Shown here piece after piece: positions 1 through 8,711 of a stretch of DNA of 64,000 nucleotides. The notes under the pieces are model-generated. The model saw nothing but the letters and a program-made list of their open reading frames with translations, made no database searches and was not told the DNA's origin. The translations under genes and the position numbers were made by a program. The DNA comes from Paenibacillus periandrae (GTDB lineage Bacteria > Bacillota > Bacilli > Paenibacillales > NBRC-103111), in NCBI RefSeq assembly GCF_022458865.1, contig NZ_JAJNMU010000020.1:1-64000 (forward strand), in the 5' to 3' direction. Position 1 is the first letter of the stretch. Each line of letters begins with the position of its first letter.

Positions 1-130
1 GCGTGGTAACCAAAAATTTCTCTATTCAAAGGCGATGTCCTTCTTCTGTTTATGGATTCGACGAAGCTTCTAAATTCCTGGCCTTATGCTACTTTCGTCG
101 ACAGCATTATTTTCGCAACACTCAAGTTAA

Positions 131-391
131 TTAGTAACATGAAAATGAAATAATTTCTCTTAAATTGACTGTATAAGGATTCCATCTTCCTCCGAAAAAT
201 CTATATCCTAAAATCGATGTCCTTCCGACAAAAGTCAGATAGAACCAAAAGCTATCTCCATTATTGAGCCATATGAACGTGTATTGATCCAAACAACCAG
301 AAATTGTCCCAAGGTCAACAGCATATGGAGACAATTGAGGTACATATGAGGGTGGAGGAGAAGTTGGTCCTTGCTGCGGTATAAATCCCAT
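131..391 (-). CDS. Conserved small Bacillales protein, function unknown
   Basis: An 86-residue protein with a proline-rich start (MGFIPQQGPTSPPPS), then GCLDQYTFIWLNNGDSFWF and a VGRTSILGYRF segment. It resembles small conserved proteins of Bacillus and Paenibacillus that are sometimes loosely annotated as transporter; I know of no demonstrated function. There is no signal peptide or clear membrane span. The aromatic/Gly-rich C-terminal half suggests a compact beta fold. An AAGGAG motif lies about 10 bases before the ATG, which supports expression. It stands alone, with no operon partner in view. Confidence 0.6.
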   Translation of the reverse strand: MGFIPQQGPTSPPPSYVPQLSPYAVDLGTISGCLDQYTFIWLNNGDSFWFYLTFVGRTSILGYRFFGGRWNPYTVNLREIISFSCY

Positions 392-1328
392 TCGATTTAT
401 TCACTCCTTATTAATTGGGCTTCTAACTCAGTGTATGCCGAGATAAAAATTAGGGATTGGATATATGCCCATATCTATCTCGTAAATAAGTATGGAATAG
501 TTTTAGTGTTCTGAATTCCCATCATTTCTGCATTAAGGCCACTTGCTGAAAGTAGCTTTTCTCATGGATAATAATGCAATATGTGAGAAAATTTCATTGC
601 GGTTCACAGAAGGTAATATATTCGAAATTAGGGTACGACAACGACTGCCAGTTGAACTAACGGACAGCACTTATAATCATGGGCTACTAGTAGCCAGACA
701 ATAGGTGGTTTAATGTCCGAATATTCTTAAATACAAATTTATATCAAAAGTAACCCGGAAAATTTCAAGGACGTTGTAAAGCAATTTGCAGAAGTGCTAA
801 ACTCTCTGGACTTGATTCTAAATACTTCACAACTGATCAGGAATGGGAATTCTTACACACTCTGTTGGTCTCTCGGTCTGGCTTAGTTTATTAAATTCTT
901 CGCGAGTGAGCTTCCAACTTATTGTGGCTGCATTGGCTGCAGCCTGTCTTTAATTTTTTGGCTCTTCGCTCTACTGGATGGGTAAGAGTACAAATGTTAG
1001 TTTCATAACCCTTCCGCCTTTAAGAGAATTTCAGAGATTGAAACAGCCCACAAGGAGATCGCTTGACCGCTGTTTCATCTCTGAAGTGTGATATCAAGGT
1101 GGTAAGGATTAATTCTGGTGCAGTTGAAGGCGTGCTAGATTTGACGCTTACGGGTGTTCTTCTTGGTATATGTATTAGATTGCTTCGTCTCGCCAAAAAG
1201 AATGATATGACCACATCCGGTACATTTCGCAGACCACCGTCCACCACACTCAAAGAAAATTAATGCAACGCTAGTGTAATTATATGGAAATATGTGACCA
1301 ATCTTCTTTAGTTCATTTTTCTCTCTGT
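392..1328. other. Intergenic stretch with decayed coding traces
   Basis: No convincing intact gene. Near 651-670 the sequence TTGAACTAACGGACAGCAC resembles one arm of the intergenic repeats seen at 43-49 kb. On the minus strand between about 1265 and 1025, broken frames contain a cysteine pattern like a zinc ribbon (ECGGRWSAKCTGCGH) followed by a shifted frame ending GLFQSLKFS. This looks like a degraded small gene that I cannot identify. The open frames on either strand at 1020-1263 are read as by-products of this remnant. Confidence 0.3.
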
Positions 1329-2726
1329 CTATTTTCCATGCTGCGGATGCACAGGGAATTCCATAACTGCTTGCAGACCTCTTTGATCCACACCGCTTGC
1401 AACAATGAGACGGCCGTGATGCGCCTGCACAATCCTTGCTACCATCGGAAGCCCCAAACCGTGACCGAGCAGGACAGTTCGCTTTCTCCTTGATGAATAA
1501 GGCAATTTGGTAATCTCCGCCAATTGCTCCAGTGGGATTCCCAATCCAGTATCCGTTACGATCAAGAAGTACTGGGAGCGGTCCCTAGAAAGAGAAGTTT
1601 CTAGCATAATCTCGCAGCCCTGCGGGTTATGACGCACACTGTTTTGGACAAGATTACTGATTGCCCGAAGCAGCAATTTCTCGTCCCCATTGATCTGAAC
1701 CTCTTCATCGGCCAGTTTCAATTCAATGTCATACCGGTCATCCAATCCGCTATTTAAAAACTCCGCGGCAACCTGTCTCGCCAGAACCGATAACCGGATG
1801 TGCTTCAAATGTAAAGGCTGCATTTCATACTCGAGCATGGAAACGAGATTCAGGTCGCTTACAAGTGAGCGCAGCTTTTCACCTTGGCGTCGGATGATAC
1901 CGGCCTGATGTCTTTGCTCCATTGGCAAATCTGAATTATCCTCCATCTCACTAGCGTAGCCCAGAACCATTGAGAGCGGAGTCCGGATATCATGAGAAAT
2001 CCCTGCAATCCAGTTGGAGCGGGCTTCATCCCGCGCCTTCAACGCGGCCGTCTTGTTTTGGAGCATAGTTGATGCGGAATTAATGCTCTGGGCTACATCA
2101 CCGAATATACCTTTGGCGTCCAATTGGACCGCTTCCTCCTTGGCAAGATTGTGGACTCCCGCTACAAGAGGACGGATCCCTCTCATGAGACGCGTGCCAA
2201 TTACGACAGAAATCAGCAGGGCCAGCGACACATTCAGGAGCAGCAGCAGCACAAGCCGCATGGGCAACGTCCTTAGCCAGTCAGCAACAAAATCAAATTG
2301 ATACTTTCCGTAGCTTTTCTTGGGGTACCCCACCACAACCAGGCCATCCTCGTGCTCCCAAATATAGACAGGATATTCCATAAGATAATAACGCGAGAAC
2401 TTGGCTACCTCGATTAGATTGTAGGATCTTGGAACATCATTTGGCAGGAGGTAGTCCCATTTCACAAGGCCATCTTCACCAAGCAGCATAGCCCAGGCTT
2501 GATTGTACTGCAGAAGCGCAGCGGCTTGCTCGTCCAGACGATAATTGCCATCCTGCTTGCCAAGCTCTTGGGCCACTTGCTTGAGGACGCCCTGCGGAGA
2601 CGGGCGCTGGTCAATTTCCTTGAACACCAGCGTGCCCAGCAGTACGAAGTTAAAAATAAGCAGAAAAATCGAGACAAAGATAGTCGTGGCGACAAATCGG
2701 CGTAAGATGCGAATAATTCCCTGCAC
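1329..2726 (-). CDS. Sensor histidine kinase of an envelope-stress two-component pair
   Basis: A 465-residue membrane kinase. An N-terminal membrane helix (about residues 12-35) and a second near 160-180 enclose roughly 120 extracytoplasmic residues. A HAMP-like linker follows, then the H box GISHDIRTPLSMVLGYA (phospho-acceptor His near 245), an N box (NLVQNSVRHN) and G boxes (DTGLGIP, GHGLGLPMV). It starts at GTG and abuts the regulator gene directly, so the two are probably translationally coupled. It is transcribed away from the BcrA-like ABC operon at 3610, the arrangement expected if it senses a peptide antibiotic and switches on that transporter. The ligand is inferred from context only. 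Confidence 0.85.
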   Translation of the reverse strand: MQGIIRILRRFVATTIFVSIFLLIFNFVLLGTLVFKEIDQRPSPQGVLKQVAQELGKQDGNYRLDEQAAALLQYNQAWAMLLGEDGLVKWDYLLPNDVPRSYNLIEVAKFSRYYLMEYPVYIWEHEDGLVVVGYPKKSYGKYQFDFVADWLRTLPMRLVLLLLLNVSLALLISVVIGTRLMRGIRPLVAGVHNLAKEEAVQLDAKGIFGDVAQSINSASTMLQNKTAALKARDEARSNWIAGISHDIRTPLSMVLGYASEMEDNSDLPMEQRHQAGIIRRQGEKLRSLVSDLNLVSMLEYEMQPLHLKHIRLSVLARQVAAEFLNSGLDDRYDIELKLADEEVQINGDEKLLLRAISNLVQNSVRHNPQGCEIMLETSLSRDRSQYFLIVTDTGLGIPLEQLAEITKLPYSSRRKRTVLLGHGLGLPMVARIVQAHHGRLIVASGVDQRGLQAVMEFPVHPQHGK

Positions 2727-3440
2727 TCAACGTATCTCCTTCACCAGCAGCTTATACCCGAGTCCCCTGACGGTGAGAAGATGGAGCGGTTTGGAAGGAT
2801 CCGGCTCGATTTTTTCGCGTACCCGCCTGATATGAACCATAAGTGTATTTTCGTAGCCATAGCTATCGTCTCCCCAGACGGCCTGGCATAAGGCATCGCT
2901 CGTGACGATACGGCCCTGGTTCTCGAACAGCTTCACAAGAATCGCATGCTCCTTTGCCGTAAGTGGCAGCTCCTTCTGATTCCTGTGCACGACAGCGCTA
3001 TTCAGATCAATGGTCTGTTCTCCCAATCGGAAGACAGACAAACGCTCCGCCATGGGAGAGGCGTAGACCCGCTTTAAAATCGCCATCAGCCGCAATACCA
3101 GCTCACGCGGCAGGAACGGCTTTACCATGTAATCATCTGCCCCCAAGCCTAATCCGAGCAACCGATCCTCATCCTCGCCCCGAGCGGAGAGAAAAAGGAC
3201 TGGCGTATCCGTGAACTGTCTGATGGAAGACAGGAGCGAGAAACCATCGCCATCTGGCAGCATGACATCGAGAATTGCTATATCCGGCTTGCCTGTGCGG
3301 CAGATCGATAAAGCTGAAGCGCAGTCGGCGGCTGAGTATATGCGGAAAAAGCCCTCTTTTCTTAAAAACCGTTCCATCATAATTCTGATTTCCGGTTCAT
3401 CATCTACAATTAATATTTTTTTGTCTTTTAAATTGTCCAT
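2727..3440 (-). CDS. OmpR/PhoB-family response regulator
   Basis: A 237-residue two-domain regulator. The receiver domain (residues 7-120) has the acidic pair D13/D14, phospho-acceptor D58 in ILDVMLPDGDG and the conserved Lys in VKPFLPREL. The C-terminal winged helix (about 140-235) carries the usual motifs ELPLTAKEHAILVKLFE and VHIRRVREKIEPD. It is the first gene of the minus-strand pair with the kinase at 1329-2726. The likely target is the divergent ABC operon starting at 3610; the 11-base tandem repeat at 3505-3521 in the shared upstream region is the best candidate binding site. Confidence 0.88.
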   Translation of the reverse strand: MDNLKDKKILIVDDEPEIRIMMERFLRKEGFFRIYSAADCASALSICRTGKPDIAILDVMLPDGDGFSLLSSIRQFTDTPVLFLSARGEDEDRLLGLGLGADDYMVKPFLPRELVLRLMAILKRVYASPMAERLSVFRLGEQTIDLNSAVVHRNQKELPLTAKEHAILVKLFENQGRIVTSDALCQAVWGDDSYGYENTLMVHIRRVREKIEPDPSKPLHLLTVRGLGYKLLVKEIR

Positions 3441-3504
3441 GCTGTATCACCCGATTTTTATTATACATGAACAAGGGGGTTATCTGTGTTGTGCTAATTC
3501 TATT

Positions 3505-3521
3505 TAAGGTAGCTGTAAGGT
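3505..3521 (+). promoter_or_regulatory. Tandem TAAGGT repeat, candidate response-regulator site
   Basis: TAAGGT occurs twice with start points exactly 11 bases apart (3505 and 3516), one helical turn, in the 169-base region between the divergent regulator and ABC genes. PhoB/OmpR-type dimers typically bind direct repeats with this period. No good -35/-10 pair was found beside it, so its promoter assignment is uncertain. Confidence 0.4.
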
Positions 3522-3609
3522 TTTCTTTAGGCTGGAGAAAGGCGCATTCATTACAGTTGGAGCAGAGGAGAGCGATCTCAAATAGACTTGATTGGAGCTG
3601 ACTTTTCAT

Positions 3610-4527
3610 ATGAATGCTTCGGCTATTGTGCAAACGCACAATCTGTCCAAAACGTATGGGGCAATTAACCGTGTAAATAAGGTTGATCTTAAGGTTCAGG
3701 AGGGTGAAATCTACGGGTTTCTGGGGCCTAACGGAGCGGGAAAAACGACGACGCTAAAAATGCTGCTCGGACTCATTAAGCCTTCTGAGGGGACGATCAC
3801 AATTTTCGGGCAAAGTCTTAGCAGACATCGCTCATCCATACTGCAACGTACCGGATCACTGATTGAATCTCCTTCCTTCTATGGGCACCTGACAGGGCTT
3901 GAGAATATGAAGGTCATGCAGCGCCTGCGGAACGTGCCGGATAAAAATGTAGATGAGGCGATTCGTATCGTCCGGCTGGAAAATCAGCAAAACAAAAAAG
4001 CTGAACAATATTCGCTCGGAATGAAGCAGCGGCTGGGAATAGCCATGGCCCTGCTCGCCTTCCCCAAGCTGCTGATCCTCGATGAGCCAACGAATGGTCT
4101 TGATCCCGCAGGCATTGGCGAAATCCGGGAGCTTATCAAGTCATTGCCCACACGTTACGGAATAACGATATTGCTCTCCAGCCACCTGCTCTCGGAGATC
4201 GAACAGATCGCTACCTCAGTAGGCATTATCAGCGAAGGGAATCTGCTGTACCAGGGCAGTATGGCAAGCCTGCGGAAAAAAAGCAAAACCACCATCCTGC
4301 TAAAAACCGGAGACAATGCCAAAGCAGAGCGGCTGCTTCTCACTCAAGGCTGTGGTCCGATCCAAAGCGGCAGTCGGCTTGAGCTCGACAATCTTGAGGA
4401 CATAGAGGTGGCAGAGTTAAACAGGCTGCTTGTTTCACATAACATTCCTGTCATCCGAATCGAGGAGCGGAAGAAAAGCTTGGAGGATATTTTCCTGGAG
4501 CTGACGGGGAAGGAGCGGAGCTTGTGA
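3610..4527 (+). CDS. ABC transporter ATP-binding protein, BcrA/lantibiotic-immunity type
   Basis: About 305 residues. It contains Walker A GPNGAGKTT, signature SLGMKQRLGIAMALL, Walker B LLILDEPTNGLDPAG and switch His in LLSSHLLSEIEQ, followed by the C-terminal extension of the drug/lantibiotic exporter group. The ATG at 3610 has GGAG about 12 bases upstream; an in-frame TTG at 3592 is a weaker alternative. It overlaps the next permease gene by 4 bases (GTGA). With the two permeases it would form an exporter or target-protection complex against peptide antibiotics such as bacitracin or lantibiotics, inferred from family and from uppP nearby. Confidence 0.88.
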   Translation: MNASAIVQTHNLSKTYGAINRVNKVDLKVQEGEIYGFLGPNGAGKTTTLKMLLGLIKPSEGTITIFGQSLSRHRSSILQRTGSLIESPSFYGHLTGLENMKVMQRLRNVPDKNVDEAIRIVRLENQQNKKAEQYSLGMKQRLGIAMALLAFPKLLILDEPTNGLDPAGIGEIRELIKSLPTRYGITILLSSHLLSEIEQIATSVGIISEGNLLYQGSMASLRKKSKTTILLKTGDNAKAERLLLTQGCGPIQSGSRLELDNLEDIEVAELNRLLVSHNIPVIRIEERKKSLEDIFLELTGKERSL

Positions 4528-5276
4528 TCCAAATATTAGGACTGGAATACTTCAAAATCCGCCGCAAAAAAATATGGATCATGATGATATTATTTCTTGT
4601 CGTAGAGATGCTGTGGGCTTTCATGTCCATCAGCCTGTCCATTACTCGTAATCCGGATCACGCTGTCTGGGAATCTGTCATTTTCAGTATATCCTCCATG
4701 AACGGACTTTTTACGCCGATTATATCCGCCATCATTGTTTCCCGGATTTGTGATATGGAGCATAAGGGCGATACTTGGAAAATGCTTGTTTCTACCAATG
4801 TGAGTCGCGGCCAGCTCTACGCAGCGAAGTATATTTGCGCCAATAGTTTGCTCCTGTATGGCATCCTTGTACAGACCGTACTCATGATCGTGTTCGGACT
4901 GATAAAGGATTTTCCCGGCGCTCCTCCTATGGCCTTGCTAAACCAGTTCATTGGAGGTACCCTGCTGACGACTCTCGCTGTTACGGCGCTTCAGCAATGG
5001 ATTTCTCTGGCCATCAAGAACCAGGCCTTCGCGCTGTGCCTGGGCATGCTGGGCGGCTTTATCGGAATGACCGCCGGATTGTTCCCTGCTGCTGCCAGAC
5101 ATATCTTTATCTGGTCTTATTATATGGACCTCAGCCCGGTTACTTATCTATACGCCAATTCTTCGGGCACATTTATGGCACAGCCTGTAGGCTCCGGTAT
5201 CGTAATGACTGCGCTGATGATGACGGTCCTGTTCTATATCGCGGGAAGTAGCCATGTAACCCGGCAGGAAATCTAA
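4524..5276 (+). CDS. ABC-2 type permease, lantibiotic-immunity (MutE/EpiE-like)
   Basis: A 250-residue integral membrane protein with about six hydrophobic spans (near 20-40, 55-75, 105-130, 140-165, 175-195 and 225-245). It starts at GTG overlapping the ATPase stop codon, so translation is coupled. Length, topology and the charged N-terminus (EYFKIRRKKIW) fit the first permease of lantibiotic/bacitracin immunity transporters. It pairs with the permease at 5289. Substrate is not visible in the sequence. Confidence 0.8.
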   Translation: MIQILGLEYFKIRRKKIWIMMILFLVVEMLWAFMSISLSITRNPDHAVWESVIFSISSMNGLFTPIISAIIVSRICDMEHKGDTWKMLVSTNVSRGQLYAAKYICANSLLLYGILVQTVLMIVFGLIKDFPGAPPMALLNQFIGGTLLTTLAVTALQQWISLAIKNQAFALCLGMLGGFIGMTAGLFPAAARHIFIWSYYMDLSPVTYLYANSSGTFMAQPVGSGIVMTALMMTVLFYIAGSSHVTRQEI

Positions 5277-5288
5277 GGAGGGAAGCTG

Positions 5289-6017
5289 ATGAAACGAAGT
5301 ATATCTGCTGAATGGCTCAAATTGAGGCATTCCCGTATTGGTATTGTACTCGCTGTACTTCCAGTCATAAGCTTGCTGATTGGTTGTGCAAATTATTATT
5401 TTAATCGAGGTGTCCTGCACAATGGCTGGTATAGCCTGTGGACCCAGGTAATCTTGTTTTACGGCGAGTTTTTCCTGCCCATCCTGATTGCTATTTGCTG
5501 TGCTTATGTATGCAGGCTGGAGCATCTGAACCGGAACTGGAATATGATGATGACCACTCCTGTATCGGTAGCAAGTGTGTTTTTTGCCAAATTGATTGTT
5601 GTCAGCATTTTAATCTTGGTAGCACAATCGTTGTTCATGGGACTGTACTGGCTTGCTGGTACCCTGTTCTCCTTAGGGACTTTTCCAGTAGAGACTATTG
5701 GCTGGATGTTGCGTGGATGGTATGCTTCGCTGTCCATTACGGCACTACAACTCGGACTGTCGGTACGAATTCGCAGCTTCGCAACGCCTATAGGCATTAG
5801 TCTGTTCGCGGTCTTTATCGGTCTGGGCATGTATACGGCCAAGCTGGGCATTTTTTTTCCGTTCTCGCTGCTCACCATTGGTATGAGTGTGCTGAACCAG
5901 GATAAACTGACTGACGTACAGAACGTTCTGTTCTGGGTGGTGAATATGGTTTTAATTCTTATTTTTGCGTTGCTGTCTATTCGCCGGTTGAAGAATCAGG
6001 ATATGGTCTCATCCTGA
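5289..6017 (+). CDS. ABC-2 type permease, lantibiotic-immunity (MutG-like)
   Basis: A 242-residue membrane protein with six predicted spans, preceded by AAGGAGGGAAGCTG and an ATG 12 bases after the previous stop. It opens SISAEWLKLRHSRIG, typical of the second permease of these transporters. With the genes at 3610 and 4524 it completes an ATPase plus two-permease exporter. Tight spacing indicates a single transcript. Confidence 0.8.
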   Translation: MKRSISAEWLKLRHSRIGIVLAVLPVISLLIGCANYYFNRGVLHNGWYSLWTQVILFYGEFFLPILIAICCAYVCRLEHLNRNWNMMMTTPVSVASVFFAKLIVVSILILVAQSLFMGLYWLAGTLFSLGTFPVETIGWMLRGWYASLSITALQLGLSVRIRSFATPIGISLFAVFIGLGMYTAKLGIFFPFSLLTIGMSVLNQDKLTDVQNVLFWVVNMVLILIFALLSIRRLKNQDMVSS

Positions 6018-6039
6018 TTGGGCATAGAAGGAATTATTG

Positions 6040-6378
6040 ATGAAAAAAATATGGCTGGTGCTTGGACTACTTATTGTGATTGGGGCATGCTTGTGGATAT
6101 TCTTCTTCACTCCGGAGAAGCTGACACCTGATAATCCTGCGGGGAAAACCGTCTTTTATACGATAATAAACGAGCCCGGCGTACAAGATGAGAATGGACG
6201 TTACGGCTATGAGCTAACTGCCTATAATGAGAAAGGAAAGGAAAAAAAGCTTGGCTTTTCGGCCGGGAAGCCATTGAGAAAAGGGGCTTACGTCCAGTTA
6301 TATAACACGCTGATTCGAGGTGTCACGCACTGGGAAGAGATTACCTTCGAGGAGCTGCCGGAAGCGGTTCAACAGTAG
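6040..6378 (+). CDS. YxeA-family (DUF1093) secreted or membrane-anchored protein
   Basis: About 112 residues: an N-terminal hydrophobic helix (KKIWLVLGLLIVIGACLWIFF) followed by a beta-rich domain with the family features TIINEPG, GYELTAYNEKGKEKKLGF and VTHWEEITFEELP. YxeA-like genes commonly accompany BceAB/BcrAB-like transporters in Bacillales; the molecular role is unsettled. The ATG at 6040 (GAAGGA upstream) is preferred over the TTG three bases earlier. It is the last gene of the ABC operon. Confidence 0.75.
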   Translation: MKKIWLVLGLLIVIGACLWIFFFTPEKLTPDNPAGKTVFYTIINEPGVQDENGRYGYELTAYNEKGKEKKLGFSAGKPLRKGAYVQLYNTLIRGVTHWEEITFEELPEAVQQ

Positions 6379-6536
6379 TATCAAAAATAATAGGGACTTG
6401 GAATGGTCATCTTCAGCACATCAATTGACTGCCATGATTTTAATCAAAGGGGTTACTCAAGACTAAAGAAATAAGCAATGTGACAATTATGTCATACTGA
6501 ATTGAATATTGTTAGGTTAATCGATGGGTATATATT

Positions 6537-6593
6537 GATATCCCCCTTATACTGGAAATTGTTAAACGAGTTTAATTCCGTAAGGGGGATATC
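6537..6593 (+). promoter_or_regulatory. Inverted repeat that can sequester the uppP ribosome-binding site
   Basis: GATATCCCCCTTA (6537-6549) is exactly complementary to TAAGGGGGATATC (6581-6593). The right arm contains the AAGGGGGAT Shine-Dalgarno of uppP (ATG 6599). The 31-base loop can itself pair partly (GGAA...TTCC, TTAAAC...GTTTAA). Upstream, TGACAATTATGTCA (6481-6494) is a separate small palindrome, and TTGTTA/TATATT (6509 and 6531, spacer 16) is a weak promoter candidate. The hairpin suggests translational control or an operator. Confidence 0.55.
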
Positions 6594-6598
6594 CACTG

Positions 6599-7402
6599 AT
6601 GACTGATGTAATTAAAGCAATAATACTTGGCATAATAGAGGGCTTAACTGAATTTTTACCAGTATCGTCTACTGGACATCTTATTTTAGCAGGCAATTTG
6701 CTTAGCTTTGAGGGAGACGCTGCAATAACTTTTAAAATTGTTATACAGTTGGGTGCAGTGATGGCAGTTCTAATTCTTTATTGGAAAAGGTATTTGGAGA
6801 TTGGGGCTAATCTGATTAGAATGGATTTTTCTCAAAGTAAAGGGTTAAATGTCATTCATATGATTTTGGCTATGTTGCCAGCATTAATCGTATATCTTCT
6901 TTTCAAGGACACAATAAAAAGCCAATTATTTGGTCCAACCCCTGTTCTAATTGGTCTAGTTACTGGTGGCTTGTTGATGATCATCGCAGCACGGAGTAGG
7001 AGAACTGAAACCGCTGATACGATGGATGGGATTAATTATAAACAAGCTTTCGGAATTGGGCTATTTCAATGTTTGGCTTTATGTCCAGGGTTTTCCAGAT
7101 CGGGTTCGACGATTTCGGGTGGCCTTTTGCTTGGTACTAGCCAAAAAGCGGCCGCAGATTTTACGTTCCTTATTTCCGTGCCTGTTATGTTTGGCGCAAG
7201 CTTGTTGGATTTGTACGATAGTCGCGATTTGCTGAATTCTGACGATTTCTTTCTAATATTAATTGGCTTTACGACATCCTTTCTTGTGGCAATGATTGCA
7301 GTAGTGACTTTCATCAAACTGATTAAGCGAATTCGATTAGAATGGTTTGCTCTATACCGTTTTGTCTTAGCAGCTCTCTTCTATTTAATAGTCTTACAGT
7401 AA
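6599..7402 (+). CDS. uppP: Undecaprenyl-diphosphatase (bacitracin resistance protein)
   Basis: A 267-residue polytopic membrane enzyme that dephosphorylates undecaprenyl pyrophosphate to recycle the lipid carrier for peptidoglycan synthesis; overexpression confers bacitracin resistance. The signature motifs are intact: EGLTEFLPVSSTGHLIL (catalytic Glu residues and Ser/His) near the N-terminus and PGFSRSGSTISGGLLLG near 160-180, with about eight membrane spans. Its position just after a BcrAB-like exporter and sensor pair supports a role in cell-wall antibiotic defence. Its own leader has an RBS-occluding inverted repeat, so it may be regulated separately from the ABC operon. Confidence 0.93.
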   Translation: MTDVIKAIILGIIEGLTEFLPVSSTGHLILAGNLLSFEGDAAITFKIVIQLGAVMAVLILYWKRYLEIGANLIRMDFSQSKGLNVIHMILAMLPALIVYLLFKDTIKSQLFGPTPVLIGLVTGGLLMIIAARSRRTETADTMDGINYKQAFGIGLFQCLALCPGFSRSGSTISGGLLLGTSQKAAADFTFLISVPVMFGASLLDLYDSRDLLNSDDFFLILIGFTTSFLVAMIAVVTFIKLIKRIRLEWFALYRFVLAALFYLIVLQ

Positions 7403-7438
7403 CCAGTTGTTAAAGAAATCTATACCACTATCATGATG

Positions 7439-7463
7439 TTCAAACGGAACACGATAGCTTAAT
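7439..7463 (+). repeat. Arm of an intergenic repeat family (AACGGA...ATAGCTTAA)
   Basis: The stretch containing AAACGGAACACGATAGCTTA closely matches the segment at 45669-45693 (AACGGATAACAATAGCTTAA) and resembles the left arms of the repeats at 43043, 43767 and 44401. It lies 37 bases after the uppP stop. No matching right arm was recognised here. Confidence 0.35.
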
Positions 7464-7572
7464 GGAGTAGTCTACAATGTAGTGTAGTGCTTAGAAAAAT
7501 CTAAATGAGCCCATGACACTGAATTAGAAGCTTCTATGCTTCCAATTTACAGGGTGATGGGCGATTTATGTT

Positions 7573-7854
7573 CTATTTAAGGAAGTGTAAGATGGTGTTG
7601 TTGGGTAACATCTCTGCCAAGGTCACAGAGGCTTTTGTAGCAGTAGTTTTTGCACCAATTGTTATTAGAGTACTGCGGAACTTTTCAAAAGGAATGCAAG
7701 CAGCAACATGGAAGTCCGAACCAATATCTATTCCAACATAGAAGGGATAAAAAGCTCTTGAGTTGTCTTGGTCTTCAATAAGGCTCGTATCCGTAAGTAT
7801 AAAATTATTCAACTTATGATCACCTATTCGAATCATATGCAACAGATTAACCAA
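7573..7854 (-). pseudogene. IS110-family transposase fragment (N-terminal)
   Basis: The 93-residue frame contains FYVGIDIGSDFHVAACIPFEKF, the first catalytic Asp region of the IS110 DEDD transposase, but stops after about 50 residues of the domain. The rest of the roughly 400-residue enzyme is absent. It is a different lineage from the IS110 copy at 47.7-48.8 kb. Inactive remnant. Confidence 0.6.
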
Positions 7855-8360
7855 GTTTTCTTAAGAGCTCCGCAACGGGCCCAATGTAGCATGTCAGGTT
7901 TTAGATTCGGTGCATTACCCATAATAAACTGAGAGGTCGAGAATCCGCCTTAACAACTTTAAAGGGCTAATGTTAAGTTCTTTCGACATGAGGAAACAAT
8001 TTCCTGCGTTCTCTGTTAAGTTCTTTGTTTTTCTATGCAATAAAACCTGTCATTTCGACAGGTTGAATAATCATCAAATGTGCAGCGCTAAAAACATGGA
8101 GCGCCTCATTTCTGTTAAAGAAGTCTAGGGGGATGTCCTGCTGGCTCCAAACCTATTCTGGGTGGTTGTTCCCTGAGAGGTCACTGCACAATTGTATATA
8201 CGCCTATTAGGGGGCTAATTCCTTCTTAATATCGTACTAGTTACCACAAATACTTTATAGAAGTCTTTCTAAGCTCCACATTAGACTCAGAGGTTAACTG
8301 GTGCTAATGTATTTTAGCATGTTGCTCAAAAGTGGAAAAAGCAATTTTATTGAACTAAAT
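7855..8360. other. Non-coding stretch with one short hairpin
   Basis: No credible gene. AACCTGTC (8044-8051) and GACAGGTT (8057-8064) form a perfect 8-base stem with a 5-base loop, without a following T-run. The remainder is AT-rich sequence downstream of the IS110 fragment in which I see no other signal. Confidence 0.35.
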
Positions 8361-8627
8361 TTACCCGTTAGCGGAATCACTCGGAGGCTTGCCACCGTCG
8401 TCAGTCTTCGGCTGTTGCTGCCGGAGCTTGACTAGCTGTTCGTACCGCTCTCGGATCTTCGGTATTGCCTCCTCGAGTAACTTTTCGTGCCTCTCAGCTG
8501 ACAGACGATCGAGTTCCTCTTTCTGCTCCTGGCTGACCTTGTACACTTTAGCCGTTATGATTTCGCCTGTTTCATATATCGTTGTCGCTTTCTCCAGAGC
8601 CTTTTTCTCCTTGTCCATGTTCGACAT
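8361..8627 (-). CDS. Small hydrophilic, probably helical protein, unknown
   Basis: An 88-residue charged protein rich in Glu, Lys, Gln and Arg (EEAIPKIRERYEQLVKLRQQQ), probably mostly alpha-helical and possibly coiled-coil, with a Pro/Asp/Ser-rich tail. The ATG is preceded by a strong GAGGAAGGAGAAT, which argues for a real gene. It has no family I recognise. It sits between transposon and sulfatase debris and could be an accessory gene brought in with a mobile element; that is speculation. Confidence 0.45.
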   Translation of the reverse strand: MSNMDKEKKALEKATTIYETGEIITAKVYKVSQEQKEELDRLSAERHEKLLEEAIPKIRERYEQLVKLRQQQPKTDDGGKPPSDSANG

Positions 8628-8711
8628 ATTCTCCTTCCTCCCAACTTTGTCTCCCTCTTTTCTATTATTACATCTGACTGACCTTCACGCAATTTATTAG
8701 CGGATGCAGCC

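Noticed and set aside
1063..1263. 66-codon plus-strand open frame
   Set aside because: The opposite strand shows better, though broken, protein character (zinc-ribbon-like cysteines), and no RBS fits the plus-strand start.
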